From NCBI GenBank assembly GCA_905221615.1, contig CAJNDT010003057.1:141501-205500 (forward strand): 64,000 nt of DNA, read 5' to 3'. Below are positions 8,740 to 21,789 of the stretch, one piece after another. Numbering within the stretch: the first letter of the stretch is position 1; every line of letters begins with the position of its first letter. The translations under genes were made by a program, and so were the position numbers. Origin of the DNA: Symbiodinium sp. CCMP2592 (Eukaryota > Sar > Dinophyceae > Suessiales > Symbiodiniaceae). Under the pieces are notes generated by a model, which did no database searches, had not been told where the DNA came from, and saw only the letters and a program-made list of their open reading frames with translations.

Positions 8740-11700
8740 TGAACAGCAAACAACAGTATTAGTAGCAAGAGTAGCTGCAACACTACCATGTTGTATAGAT
8801 GTGGTTGAACTTTCCAGCTTGTCGAGGCCCTTATGGTTGTCTGTATTGAAACAGTTCTTGGTATAGCTAAAGTACCTCACTCATTGCCAAAGAGAGACAA
8901 GTTCAAAGGACTCACATTCTATACTCACAAAAGTACGCTATTGTATTCTCCTATATCAACTGAAAACGTTTTCTTGTTTCTGCTCATGGTTGGAAAAGGC
9001 TCGACTCCTTTCTGTCTTCTGCATACTGAGAGACAGAAAAGCTTCTTTTTGCTAGATAAAGATGGGAAGGCTTCCTGATTACGTATCAGTTGATACAACG
9101 CGCTGGGCTAATTTAATGTGTATTACATGCATAGATCATCAAAGTCGTCAGATACTGCTGTTCACCTTCATCGAGAGAAGCTGTGCTCAATGTGTGGCGG
9201 AATTCGCTTGGTTTTGCAGCTTTCCAAAGCCTTAAGAAATGTAGAGGGGTTGACTGTGTTGTTGTGAGGCTAAGGCGCGAGGAGACATTTCCTGTCTTTT
9301 TGAGCTATGTAGCAGCTCTCTTGAGTCTTGTTGGTCGTATGGCGCAAAGGAGTTTGGTTTTTTGTTTGCAGAATCAATTGCTCCAAATGGCCCTTGGCTT
9401 CTTACTCAGCGAAGATCAATGATGTCTTTGGGATATAGTTGTCCTAATTCCCACGAAGCATGAGAGGTTTTGCTGCCATAGTTTTAATGCAGAGAAGCAA
9501 GGGTGATCTGTTCTTGGTCTTTGCTTCTGTGCTTGCTGCTAGCACACGACAACTCTGGTTGTAACAGGAATTGCCAGATTCCATATCAGATAAAGAAACG
9601 AGTAGCTGTTCGCTTCGTGTTAGAAAGGGGAAGCTAGACACACATTACTTATGATCGAGCGTATTTGGAATACGGTGGAGGGAGACTGTTTTTTCCGAAA
9701 CATCAAGGTATGCTTTTGTCACATTGGCAGGTTGTAAGAGCTCGTTGAGTTCTAGCCACTGATAGGGGACTCAGGAGCTTTCTTGTGTTTCCGTGACAAA
9801 CAGGATTTTCTAATGAAAGAAAGATATGACCAACGGTGAATACACAATAAAGCTTCCCTGTGTGTTTCTTACTTTTGAACGGCTCAAGTGTTTCTTACAA
9901 GTAGCGGCATGGGTTGGTCAGTATATGTCAGTAGACCAAGAGCCTTTAGCAGAACCGGAATCCAGAACCAGAATCTGGTTTCGGTTTCGGCTTCTTTATC
10001 TATGGTATGAAGAAATAGAAGCAGCGTATATACATGTACATGAAGTGCAGAACTCACCGCAAATACCGATGGATCTTGACTGTAGGACTAAGCATCTTGT
10101 GACAGAAGACTGTGCATGAGTAGTTGACAAGAAGGCTGGGTAACAACGACAATCGTCTCGACATCCACGCTACTGTCGGCATTTTTTAGGGCGGCTTGGC
10201 AAAGTCGAGGCCCAGAATCGACCGTTCGTGATTCCGTGCTCGCCTTGCCCTCTCTCAGCACTGACACGACGACGCGGCACCGTGCGTGTGCATTTGTGGC
10301 CGACGTCCTGTGCTGATCAGCCTCGACAGCACAGAAATCTAACTGACAGTTTCAGGATCAAAGCTCAGTATTCAAGTTGGAAAATTTCAGGATGCACAAA
10401 GCTCAACCACAGCAGAGGCATGTAAAGAATTGGCCACTTGATGTTGGATCGCAACTTCAGTAGGACAAGCAAAGACGTATCTTCTTGTTGAATGGTGGAT
10501 AGTGTGGTCACGCCAGAAGCAGCAAGTCCAACTTCGCCGTGATTTCTGTGCTAACCTAGGCAGCAGAGAGGTTGGGAATATGAGTGGGTCGTCGGCACCC
10601 CAGCCGTAAGCTGAAACAAGAGCTCCAGCCTCTTTTGTGTTCCTTTGATAGGTCTTTGCCAGGGCCGAGATGGTCTGGGTGCATTATCATCCACCGATCG
10701 AGGCTCGAAGGGCAGCAATGCCATGAATGGTCTAGGGACGGGCCAGAAGGTCCTCAGCCCGAAGTACGTGTACATACCGATGGGCCAGGCACGGCCTGCT
10801 GGTGGCTTTTTTCGTCGCAGGCCCAAAGGCCCCCTACGTCTGCCCTTCCCGGGGGTCCAAGTTAGTTCTCAGAAGATCTGCGGAAGGACAACAGCTTCTA
10901 CAACTTCAATGACTTGAAAGGCATTAACGCTCGGTTCTCGGTCACTGTTCCTGCGATCGAAGCGGTACGTCGCTTCTATGACGTGCAAGGACAGGCATGC
11001 TGCGGTTCCCAAGCGTTGGTTCAAATCCTATTTCAACCGCTGGGAAGCCCGCGGCCCGAGTTTCTCATTTCGTGCTTGTGAACCGCCTGGGCGAACATTC
11101 GTTTTAACACCCAGTGCCTGCTCAACGGCAACGCCTGGAAATACTTGGCCAAAGTTGCCAAGGCAAGTTGCAGCATCTGAATCAGATTTTCATAGATTTT
11201 CCAGAGCCTGTGAAGAACCAGAGACAGGCAGGCTACATGATCAACACGGAGCAGTACCTTTGGCTCCACCTGCAAGCTGAGGGAGTCGCACCCCTCGGGT
11301 TCACGTGTATTTCACCGTCTCTTGTCGCTTCGACCTTCTTCTGAGCCCGTGTTGCATGAAGCTGGCCTGGAATGCTCGTTAGAGTGGTCTGCACTGGATG
11401 ATCTTACTGAGTGTTCTTTCAGTTGGCAGCGCCGATAACAAACATATCACAGGAAGGACACACACACATCGGGGTTCAACGCACTTGGTTCTCCCCTGTC
11501 CACCACAGCACGAGAAATCTGGGGGACGTGCGAGTGGGGCCTCGAATCAACCGGGGGCGCCCAAACCAGAACCCCAAGGGACCCCTCTGGGCTCATTCTT
11601 CGATACTGGAACAGCCGTCCGAGACCAGCAGCCCAGGTGCAGGTTCGACGATTCGCACCGGTGTCCTTCCTGTCGCATTGCCGTGGTCTCAGCAGTTTTG

Positions 11701-12162
11701 CTTCTCGGGCTTTGTGTCCGAGGCTTGCTCGCAAAAGATGGAGAACACTTGGGCTGCAATCGCGTCTACCGAATCTCTCGCAAGTCAATTCTTTTTGCCA
11801 CCTTGTCTGAGAGCTCTTTTCCAGCTCTGGCAACTTCGGACGGCAGTCTCGAAGTCCTGAGGCACGGAGGGTCCGCAGTGCCAGCATCTCTACAAGGGCA
11901 CCGACCTGGGCAAGTGACCGGGTGCAATTAGCTGCCTGCGTGGCTTTGTAGAAGGATTGGTTTTTGCTCAAAGGTTTTTTCAGTGTGCAAGCCAAGGGTG
12001 CGATGGACTCAGACAGCAAAGTATTGGACGGAGATGCTGGAGTCACGGCGGACAGTTGTGGATGCCAGATCCTCTGACTTGCTGCTTTTAGCCTGATAGT
12101 CTTTGGATGCGCATGCGCGTAGAGACTTCACGTGCAGGGACTTGTACCTGAAAGCGGTACAG
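8740..12162. other. Gene-free interval
   Basis: About 3.4 kb in which I can support no gene. The longest frames (for example 9826-10119, 10645-10917, 11447-12046) show no known motif and no consistent coding character. Composition changes from AT-rich at about 8750-9900 to GC-richer after 10100, which suggests patchwork insertions, but no boundary repeats were found. Exons of a spliced gene could be missed here. Confidence 0.5.
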
Positions 12163-12200
12163 GTTGTGGTTGTGGTTGTGGTTGTGGTTGTTGTTGTTGT

Positions 12201-12234
<34 letters not shown>

Positions 12235-12238
12235 GTTA
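12163..12238 (+). repeat. (GTTGTG)n / (GTT)n microsatellite
   Basis: GGTTGT hexamers pass into GTT triplets with one GTC interruption over about 75 bp. Long valine or cysteine frames across it are artefacts. Confidence 0.95.
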
Positions 12239-14750
12239 CCTTGATGTCTGTGTCAACAGTCTGTCTTTTGCGGGTTTCAGCTGTTTCACAACGCTTGTCT
12301 TCAACTGGTCAAAGCACACAGCAAAATGCCTGGTCAAGTCTAGCCCGGCTTTTTTCGCAAGACAACAGTCCTTCAATGTCGCAAGGGCCATGCAGCTTCG
12401 TGGAAATTGTGGGAGCCGGCAGTTGGCTTCAACTGGAGATGGCACTTTCATTCATTGACAGCAGCATGCCAGGATTTCCACTACGTCAAAAGGCCAGAGA
12501 AAGGCTGGATCTGGTTACGCCAATGGCCGCCAGTTCCTTTGTCTGGAGCTCAGCGCCGTCCGAGTCGTGTCGACCTTCCTACTGCCCTCGTATCCAGGAT
12601 TTGGGGGGCCATCAGCAAGAAGCAGTTCGAAAATCCGTTGGAGGCAAGGGCCATCGGGGAATCGCGCACAATCTGACTGCAGTCCCGGCAGGATGTTGAA
12701 CCGCAGGAGAAGGTCGGCGCCGACCTTGCGTTGCACTCTCAGCCAAGCAGTTCGCAGACTTTTGCACGTCGCTCCCAGTTTGGATCAAGGTGCGGCCTGT
12801 CGAAGCACGGTCCAATTTCAAGCTCCTTGGGCTGGTCACATCGATTGCTGCTGACAGTGCTCCATGTTTTGGACTTGGGCTTGAGTTGACAATTCTGGCT
12901 CCGTGACGAGGTCTGCGTTGGGTGTTTTTCCTACGCTGTGAGTGCCACGCATAGACTGAGACCATCTGTACAGCTCGGCCTGTGGAGAAAGAACTGCATC
13001 GGAGCACCTGAGGCACCTGATGCAGCCTGATGCATAAAAGCAGCGAAGCTCTTCTCGATCTATCTTGTCAACTCTTGCCCGGAGAAGCAAGTCTTGCTGT
13101 CGCTGCAATTGCAGTCTCAGCCCCGGGTTTTGGGAGACCGGGTGCCAAATGGCACATCCCAGCTGCTTTGGCGAGGTTTGCAAGTGTGCGCACCATTGAT
13201 GCGTCATGATAGGTTCGGATGATGCACAAATGCACATATACGCAGGCACATGCATACAAGTATACATATACGTATACGTATACATGTGAAACACCCTCCC
13301 CGTGCCATGGTAGAGTATGTATGCGCGTGCCCGCGCGTGCTTCTCCCCGTGTTCCACTTGCCAGAGGCACACCCAAGATGTGTAGTGTATATGGGCTAAT
13401 TAAGCCTTTATGCTCTATTCGACCGTCGACCGGCTCCAAACACAACCAAACGCTGGAAAATCCAACCACGCGCTAAGAACCCTAATGTGAATCTTTTTTG
13501 CAAAGACAACTGAAGGTTGAAGACGAACGTTACCAAGCCTGGCCTCTTCAGGTGACCTGTGCGCCCCGACAAACACAAGGTGTGCTAGTCTTGGTCCGAA
13601 AAGCTGCACAGGAATCAAAACCTTGGGACTGCAGCTTACACAACAAGCACTGGCCACAACCTCCCCCCTTCCCTGTTCCAAAGTCTTGTTCGCCAGGCTC
13701 GTCAGTCATGGTCAGTCATGCCCTCATCCACCCACGCGGCAGAATGCCGTTTCAAACAAAAGAAAGGTCTACACGAACACCTCGCCTCTTCACCACTAGT
13801 TCAACGACTCTTCCGAGATTTCATCAGCAGAACTAGAAAAAGACAAGAACGAACGCGAAAACAAAACAAGGCTATGTGCCTCGTCGGCTTCATCGATCAG
13901 GCCCCAGACATCAAGAGGCTCCTCATGACTTTGGCTTTATTAGCGACAAGACAAAATTGCTAACGCTAAAGTAAAGAACAAACAAGCTTGTCCTCTGACG
14001 GTGGCCGAAGCGGCTGTGCTGGCACCACAGCAAAGAAGACGGCGAGTGTTGCTGCGGAGCTACAGGTTTTTGCAGCAGCCCGAACTTAGGACTGAGGGTC
14101 TGTGGGCTGCACCAACGGGTTCATAAATATTACTCACGAATGACAACAGATGCTTTCCACGCGAAGTTCATGGATAGCTAGCGCACCGCCGCTTTTCCAA
14201 CTGCTTTGGCTTCGGTATCGGGTCCTAGAACACATGCTCTCACTCAAACATCTCCCAATTGATCGGTCGGTTGCTGGCACAATAAAAAGTAACGGCAGTC
14301 ACAATCATTGCGCACACAGGTTTCTTTCATCCACTCTACTCTTGGAAACTGCCAGAGCCAGTGAAGAAAAAAAGAGGGGAGTTGTGGAAGTTGCTGGTGT
14401 TGGTGGGATAGGAGGGGTGGAGTCCTGGAGTTGCACCGATAGAAACTACATGCGCGAATGCAGCGGCCAAAGATCACATAAGCTGTGGCCTGTTCGGAGG
14501 ATTGACATGTGTAGTCAGGATGATAGCTTTGGATCGGAGACTTCCATGGTTGTGTATTATGGCGTTTCTCACATGGAACCAGGCCAGCAAACGATTGCAA
14601 GGACTTGCACGCGTCGTAACAGTGGGTACTTGTCGGTGGAAGTTCGGTAGAGACTTCACACACTTCCCGGCCTGAATCCGACAGTTCTTGTGTACTAAAA
14701 TGGTTTCTCTTCGGAGCTCGACTAAGCCTCTAAGTGTCACAACGTGCATT
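12239..14750. other. Gene-free interval with a small CATATA/CACATA patch
   Basis: No supported gene. A short alternating purine-pyrimidine stretch of ATACGT/ACATAT type lies at about 13225-13290. Other frames of 80-198 codons lack recognisable domains. Confidence 0.5.
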
Positions 14751-15119
14751 ATACTGATTCGGGGTGATGGTTATATTTCGTTGGCGCGACTGCGGAATAT
14801 AGCGGGCGTGGCAAAAGCTTACCGACCGAAACTTGATTTGAGGTAGTTTTTTTCAATGAGTGGAACGAGTGGAGATAATGCTTCATGGCAGTTTCTCGGC
14901 ATGATGTGGCCCTGTTATTGTGAATATGGAGAGCTTGCGTGCCATACTCAACAGTCGTGTTGTGCTCTGGTGAACGGCGAGGTTGCCTATAATACTCGAT
15001 CTGTGTACTCGTATCCTTGAGAACCTCCTTTTGAAGAGGGACCTTTTGAGGGAAGTCCGTGGGTCTGTTAGCGGGTCGTCCGATTTAGTAAATACGGAGA
15101 GTGTAACGCCATATTGCAT

Positions 15120-15975
15120 AGTTCTTGCTGTCGGGTCGGGTCTTCCCTTGTGAGTAAGGGATCTTAGGCAATGCTCCGCAAAAGTGTTCCGCTTTCAGGC
15201 GGGGTTCTTGTTTTGAGTAAACGGATCATAGGCAATACTGGATGCTACCATGCTGCTTTTAGGCGTGGAGTCTTCTCTTGTGAGAAGGGAGGTCAAAGGC
15301 AATACTCAGTAGTTATGTTGTGCTTGCAGGTGGATCTTTTCGTATGAGTACAGAGAAAGCAATTGGTTGCGTCACCCAACCAGTAGTACAGTAGCGCCTC
15401 AAAGGCCTTCCAGCCCCAAACGTGCAGTGACAACATCACTGCATGAAGTCCGAAACGTGAAATGGTGTAAGAAATGTACTGCTTGCAATCACGGCACGAG
15501 TATACAGCAGTGTTCCTTCGACTTAGGCAGTATGAGCATGTCCTAAAATGGACTTGTAGCCTTGCCCTTCTCGGCAACATTATTCCGGTGTCAGTAGCTT
15601 CGGGCTTAGGTTTGTTTTGGTACTAGTAGACCGGGTTTAGGCAGTTCCGGATCCTAGTAGGTCGTTTTGTGTTAATAACGGGAGCAGAGGCAATACCTAG
15701 CACTAGTATTCCAGTTCTAAGTGGATCGTATTGCAGTAGAAAAGGGCCAGAGGCAATACCTGATTCCATATGGTTATTATTATCATTTTGATTCGGGTTT
15801 CAGGCCTGTGGGTCTTCTTGTGTTAAAAATACTTAGCACTGGTATAACGGTTTCAGGTAGGTCTTCTCGTACAAGATAGGTTTTGTCGTACCAGTAACGG
15901 GCACCGGTGACTGGGGCAATACTTATCACCAGTACTGCGGTTTGCAGTAGGTCTTCTTCTGCGGAGGCATGGCCA
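15120..15975 (+). repeat. Degenerate ~65 bp tandem repeat (AGGCAATACT family)
   Basis: Units contain, in order, a CAGG/TAGG start, GGTCTTCTYGTG, an AAGGGA-like stretch, the word AGGCAATACT and a GTATTGCGGTTT-like end. Units begin near 15131, 15197, 15259 and 15327, spaced 62-68 bp, and again near 15637, 15717, 15800, 15852 and 15942 with more drift and internal deletions. The interval 15360-15630 between the two blocks holds diverged sequence. Similar words before 15120 hint that the array once extended further left. Confidence 0.75.
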
Positions 15976-16034
15976 CGATTTGGCACCAGGATGCTATCCT
16001 CAGGTCTGTTTCGTTTTGTTCAGATGGAGCTAGG

Positions 16035-16205
16035 CAACACATATACAGTATACATGTACTTGTGCATATGCATGTGCACGCGCATGTAGCATGCGCATGT
16101 ACATGCACGTTACGTTGCATGACAGGACATGACATGGCTTAGTATGGCATGGCGTGCCATTATATTGCAGCGCAATTGATTGCACGACATTGCATACATC
16201 TCAAC
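16035..16205 (+). repeat. Alternating purine-pyrimidine, palindrome-rich stretch
   Basis: Runs such as CATATGCATGTGCACGCGCA and AGCATGCGCATGTACATGCA alternate purine and pyrimidine and contain nested palindromes (CATATG, GCATGC, TGCGCA). They are followed by a GACATG/GGCATGG-rich segment. Such DNA can adopt Z-form or cruciform structure; no gene is evident. Confidence 0.7.
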
Positions 16206-16779
16206 TTTGCACCTGCCGATGTTATCTTGGTTTCGTGGCATTCCTGCCAGGATAGAGGTCTCCCTCACTAGTGACTCGGTGCTGCAGCCAATCGCAGAAA
16301 TGGCGAGGCAATCCCATGCACATGTCCTGCCCAAGAGCATGCAATCATGCCCATGCATAAGAATTGCTTGCCATGTATCCGTGGGACCGTCACTGTGCAG
16401 GTGGCACAGACTGCTCTTCAGTCTGATTCTTCGATGCAGTGCGGTCTCTGTCTTACTCTTTTGATGAAGCTGTTGTCATTCTGGCTCGACAGCATGCACC
16501 GTCTTCCCATTTGCACCGGTTCTTGTAGGACTTCAGCAGCTCCGCGGCAAATCAGCAGACAATATTTTTTGTGCGGCGCTCAAGTGCTCCTGCAGTTTGT
16601 AGCATACAGCAGTTGGAGCAAGACAATGGCGCGATCTCAGCCTGGAAGAAGATGATATAGTAATTGCAGACTGGGCTTGGGCTGCTACTGCTTGGGTCAT
16701 CATGCTCGCGCTGGTTGGCTGTGACTTCGGTCGAATTTTGTATGCTGCTCCTGCACAACACTACCTAGCATTGCACCTT
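16206..16779. other. Gene-free interval
   Basis: No recognisable coding region, repeat family or RNA gene was seen. Confidence 0.4.
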
Positions 16780-18030
16780 CGACCGAGGGCCAGCAGGGCC
16801 AGCAGACAATGCAGTTCGTGCCGGACTCATGCAGAAAAACTAGGTAACGACGCCTGGTACGTGACCGACGTTTGGCGCCACTACAGACACTAGGCATGTT
16901 GCAAAAATCCAGGGAACATGCATATTCCTGATTGAGAAGTCCTGCATATGAAGGACCGGAAGTGTGTAACAGGGTCCTTTTACAAGAGATAATGATGCTC
17001 ACGCGCGTTTTGGCTCCGGGGGTTTGCAAAGCTTCAGTCAGCTGTTGGCAGCTGAGCACAGCTTTGCGAGTGCTTTGTATGCATTCGTATGCATGTGTCG
17101 GAATTGAAACTGCCGGATATGCTTCCACATGCGCTCGGCATTCGCTTCACGATGGTTGCCATCGTGTTTGTTGATGTTGATCTTCATCGGGATGCTTGCC
17201 TTAAGATGCATCCAGATTCGATCGATCAGCTGCGTGCCGGCCAGGCTTCAGTGAACAGCCCGATGCAAGTAGCATCCAACACCATGCCGATGCAAGCAGC
17301 ATCCAGCAGCATCATCCAGCACCACCATCCCCATGCCAAGACATGCAGCAGCATGCATCCATGACAATGCCAACATGATGACTGACTAGCAAGGCATATC
17401 CAGAAAAAGATCGTTCAAGAAAGCTAAATAAAGAACGTTGAACAAAGAACGTTATCACCCCATCCCCCCTGCCCCCCCCCCCCCACCCCAAACGCGCATC
17501 ATCATCACCACCTTCACTCCGAAGCAGGACGCACCCGTCACACACCGGGCGTCGTCATAAAAAAATGACACTGTCATTCGGTAATTCGCACTGTGCTTTC
17601 TGCCGAGGGTCAGCAGGGCCAGCAGGGACTGCAAACGGTGCCTTTTGTGCCGGCCTCATGCAGCAGCAGTGCTCTATCTTTGCATTGTGCCTTCCGCTTA
17701 GGGCCAGCAGGGCCAGCAGCAGGCTCCGGGCTCACAACTTCGGCCGACAAGTCCTCGGCACAGCCGTGGCGCAGGCTGGACCAGGAGCCCAGGGTCAGGT
17801 GGATCCGCTGCAGCCGCCTGGTGGCTCCTATTCTTGGGGGCCGCTCGGTAACTGAAGTTTCAGCAATGCAGCACATGCGTCGTGTTGATGGCGCGCAGAC
17901 GAGGCCCAAGAAGCCTTACTATCAGTGGGTGCAGACCTCACGACCTGAAGCTTGGAGGGCAAGCGAGTCTTGATCCATCGCATCGTCGCATCGTGTCAGG
18001 GCCAGCAAGGCCAACAGAGCCAGACCCAAA
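16780..18030 (+). repeat. Dispersed GGCCAGCAG-headed repeat copies and poly-C tracts
   Basis: A unit starting GAGGGYCAGCAGGGCCAGCA and continuing to GTGCCGGMCTCATGCAG occurs near 16785-16835 and 17605-17665. A third head (GGGCCAGCAGGGCCAGCAGC) is at about 17700, and a degenerate one is at about 17998. Homopolymer C runs of about 13 lie at 17470-17485 and again near 18070-18085. Between them I see no supported gene. Confidence 0.65.
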
Positions 18031-18089
18031 GTCCGACAATAAATGCGCGACACTCGGTTTGAAGTTTGAGGCCCCCCCCCCCCCATCGT

Positions 18090-20540
18090 TCCCTTGATGT
18101 GAGGTGGTCCACCATGTCCTACTTCCCAACCCACCGGCGCCGCCTCCGACCACATCTCCCTTCGTTGCAGGCAGGCTGTGGTTTGGAGAAGACTTGGGTC
18201 GCTCCGGGTAACTTGATGCGAACCTCAAGCCTCATTGTCTTGGAATGCAGCCGACAAGACCCAATGGGAGTTTTCACGACATGTCAGCTATCAGAGAATA
18301 GCAGTCTCACCTGGCTTAGCTAGTTGTTCATGCGCGAAATCACTAATCAGTCATAGTGTGGACAGAAAGCCAGGCCCTCCGTCTACGTTCCCGGCAACTA
18401 CTCCAATGCCCAGCGTTCCGCTTCAATCGACTTCACCGGGTCCACTGCCAGCGGGCACAGAGCACCGTGCTCGGGAAACTAGGGACGTTAAGAGTTTTGC
18501 CAGTGTGGAGACAGACATTTATCAAATCAACACTCCTGAGGGAGGTCCAGTGGATGGAGGGTGTCCATACGACCCCGCAGCCTCAGGCCTGTTGACCAAT
18601 CCTTGCACATTCCGGTGACTCCGCTCATCCGTGTCATCTCCGCATCATCATCTCTAGTAGCTGCCATAGAAATAAGTAAACGATGACGTTTCACTACAGA
18701 TGGTTGTGGGCTGAGCCCAGGGCCAGGATAAAGTATGCGTGGCTCTTGTCTGGCCCTTCGTTGACATCTACTGCACTCTGCTTATCTCTGCTTGCTTCAT
18801 TGCTTGCTTTTGATGTCACCGAGCGATGCCAGGACGACCTTGAACTTGAGCAGCCGCCTGTCCCACAGTTTACAGCGCTGTTCCCGGAAGAATTCGCGGG
18901 TTCAATGGGGTCGACGATCCAGTAGCGATTTTGGACTTTTTTGTCAAGCCTTGCTGGCACGAGGTGGAGAGCTTCCTGCCGAAGGGCACCCCGCTTGCAG
19001 GCTGCCACGGCTTCGAGGCGACGCTTAGGTCAAGATCCTCGCACCAAAGCGTCAAGCACAGCAGCAGCAGCAGCAGTAGTTGTTGTTGCAGTTTGTGACA
19101 TGAGTGCAGGAGCATTGGGCTCTTTGTACGCCCACCGCTCAAATGGATCTGCGGAGGGCAACTGGCGAAGGTATTTGCTTTTTCTCAGCATCACTTCGCA
19201 CTTTTCGGGTGTGGACTTGCGACATAACTTGCCTCAGCCATGGATGCTGGATGTGTTCAGCCCAGGGAGACGCCCTGCAGCGATCTTGCTCAGCGCATAG
19301 ACTGTGCTTGGGGTGCCAGAGCCTCAGAGCCTCAGTCACACTTGCATTGGATCAGTCCCCACGATGTACAGCATTCCGATGTCCCGAAAGCCAAACTAGG
19401 CGTGGGGGCAGTGGGAGTCCTTCGGAGGCCGGGAGGGTTGGAAAGGTCAGTGGCCAAGCGGAAGAAGAGCTTGGAGAAACGTGAAGCAGTGTTTACCAGT
19501 CTAAAGAGCCATTGAATTGAGTGACTGAACCAGATAGCATGCATGGATCGTAAGCGGATGGCACCTGGACTGGATAACCCTTCTGCTTTGTTTTAAGGTC
19601 AAGAGTCAAGAGGTTTTCGAGTGCTCATTGGTGTCAGCGTTTGGGTGGGCTTGGTGGGTAAATCTCGAATGGGTACCTCGCTCAATGTGGTCTTGCTTCC
19701 CTCAGGGATAAAACCGTAGGATTTCAGACGTTTCTTCCCACCTGTCCGTTATGTCTGCAAACCAGCTAGCCAGACTGACATGGGTGAATGGGTGCGAGTG
19801 AGCGCGTGGATTGCGACTAATCATGGAGGAAAAGTTGCTAGATCTCAAGATAAGAAGCCGGTAGCCTGCGGCCTGTTCCTCCGCTTTGTGCTCGCATTTT
19901 TGTTTGTTCAGCTGGAACATACCAAGACTACTGCGGGGTCTCACACAATTCCTAGGCAGATGACCAGGCTTGCTTTAGAGGAGCCTGCATCCGCAGCCCT
20001 AGGTGTTTCACGAGTGCATTTACAGAATTGGAAATTCATGATCATTGTGGGCTGAGAGAATTACACAAAGTATTGCGCTGTTCAGGGCACAGCCGCACAG
20101 CCTGGTGGTTTGCTCGGCAGGCTGTTCTGGTCTTGGTGTACGCAGCCGCAAGATCTTCAGGCCTGTGGAGAAGTTGGACATCAAGGTTTTCCAGAAGGTT
20201 GCAGGTAGCAACGCAGGTCAAAGAGGTATAGAGAGATAAGGAAGCCTTTGATAAGGGGGCGCTGCGGGCTGCGCGCGGCGAGCTTCTCTTCCTTAACGAA
20301 GCCATGCAGCAAAGCAGAGCCTTTGATGCGGGCCCCAAAGTCCCTCTTATGCCCGGGTCAGGAGAGGAAGTTGGACTGTTGGCTCGAGGAAAGAAGGAAG
20401 GATGTCAGCGTCAGGGGGCGCCGATCCCGGATCAATGAAGAACAAAGCGAACGTAGAGTCAGAGAAAGTTCGTCTGAAGATTTTAGGAATGGCGCCGCAG
20501 GAAGCGGGGAGAAACTGTCACTCAGTGCCCCGAGTAACCC
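18090..20540. other. Gene-free interval with a short (CAG)n
   Basis: A CAG/CAGTAG triplet run lies at about 19057-19090. Frames up to about 130 codons exist on both strands, but none carries a motif I recognise and none extends into a consistent exon series. Confidence 0.45.
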
Positions 20541-20549
20541 TTGTCTCGT

Positions 20550-20555
20550 AGTTTT

Positions 20556-20603
<48 letters not shown>

Positions 20604-20632
20604 TGTCTCTCTCTCTCTCTCTCTCTCTGTGT
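20550..20632 (+). repeat. (GT)n(CT)n compound microsatellite
   Basis: About 50 bp of GT repeats pass into about 28 bp of CT repeats. It breaks the 20248-21060 frame into low-complexity sequence, so that frame is not supported as a gene. Confidence 0.95.
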
Positions 20633-20639
20633 CCACCGG

Positions 20640-21560
20640 TCTGTTGTCTATCTGGCTATCTGTGAGACATGCTGCGAGGATGAACAGTGCAGGTGGGGCA
20701 CCTTGCAGCGGTGTCAAGGCACCGCGGTTGGTGATTTCGGTTCCTGGTCCGAGGGGCAGCCGAGGGCCGCATCCCAGCATCTGCAGGAAGAGACGATGCA
20801 GATGGACAAGTACTTTGACAGTGATTGTCTTATGGGCAATCGGGCGGGGCCCCCAAGTGTCACATCATGCGACTGTCTTGATCAACATGCCCGACCGACT
20901 TAGAAGTTCTAGTCGCAGTATTCAAATAAGATGCCGTAGTCTAAGACAGCAAGATGTAAGGACTGCGAATGGTCGCCATGGACAGATTGGAGCCACTGCG
21001 GCTGCGACGTTTGTGGCGAGGATGGGTCAGGGAAGAGAGCCGGTGAGAAGCAAACCTTAGGGCCATGAAATCGACAAAGGACTACATTCATAGACTCATA
21101 GATTATGCAGCTGCATGTGCCATTCGGGCCATGTCGCCTTGCAAACATCCGTGGCAATTCTGCTTGCCTTCTCTTCCACAGGATCGCAAAGCACAAACGG
21201 TAAGGGTGCGGCACATCGCGAATCAGGCAGAGAAGCAGGAAGTGACAGTGGCTGTGCACTGTACAAGCCCATCCGCATCCAATTCTGTCCCTGTGAAGAA
21301 TGGACTGCATACATGCAGAGTATGCCATGCAATGAAGAGAATAGAAGATAGTTTGTCTTAACCTGGTATTTGCTGCTGCAGCCTAAGGGGGGTGACTACC
21401 ACCCCCCGCCTCCTCTCAGCAAGGAAGGCTGACGTACCACCCCTCCACCTCCCCCTCCCACAACCAGCACAGAAGCTGGGCCCCCCCCCGCTCCCCGCGC
21501 CCACCACGCTCACCGCCTTGCAGCTGTAGTTGCTGTGAACGGACAGCGAAGCATTGCCAG
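20640..21560. other. Gene-free interval
   Basis: No supported gene. Short poly-C and CCCTCC-rich tracts occur at about 21400-21500. Confidence 0.4.
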
Positions 21561-21573
21561 TTCGTGGCAGTGG

Positions 21574-21656
21574 CAGTAGTAGCAGCAGTAGTAGTAGTAG
21601 TACTACTACTACTACTACTATTACTATTTCTACTACGACTGCGACTCCTACCACCT

Positions 21657-21714
<58 letters not shown>

Positions 21715-21786
21715 TACTACTACTACTACTACAACTACTACTACTACAACTACTACTACTACTACTTCTACTTCTAGTTCTAGTTC
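21574..21786 (+). repeat. Inverted (AGT)n-(ACT)n trinucleotide microsatellite
   Basis: AGT/AGC triplets up to about 21598 turn directly into ACT/TAC triplets that continue, with interruptions, for about 190 bp. The turning point (AGTAGTAGTACTACTACT) is a perfect palindrome, so the left arm can pair with the right. Serine, threonine or valine-only frames here are artefacts. Confidence 0.95.
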
Positions 21787-21789
21787 TAT

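Noticed and set aside
11010-11040. tRNA-like T-loop GGTTCAAATCC
   Set aside because: The flanking bases do not form a T stem and no acceptor or anticodon arm can be drawn.
12103-12699. 198-codon ORF with a long valine run
   Set aside because: The valine run is the GTT microsatellite translated; flanking residues show no motif.
20248-21060. 270-codon plus-strand ORF
   Set aside because: It passes through the (GT)n(CT)n microsatellite and has no domain; the open frame is a product of repeat composition.
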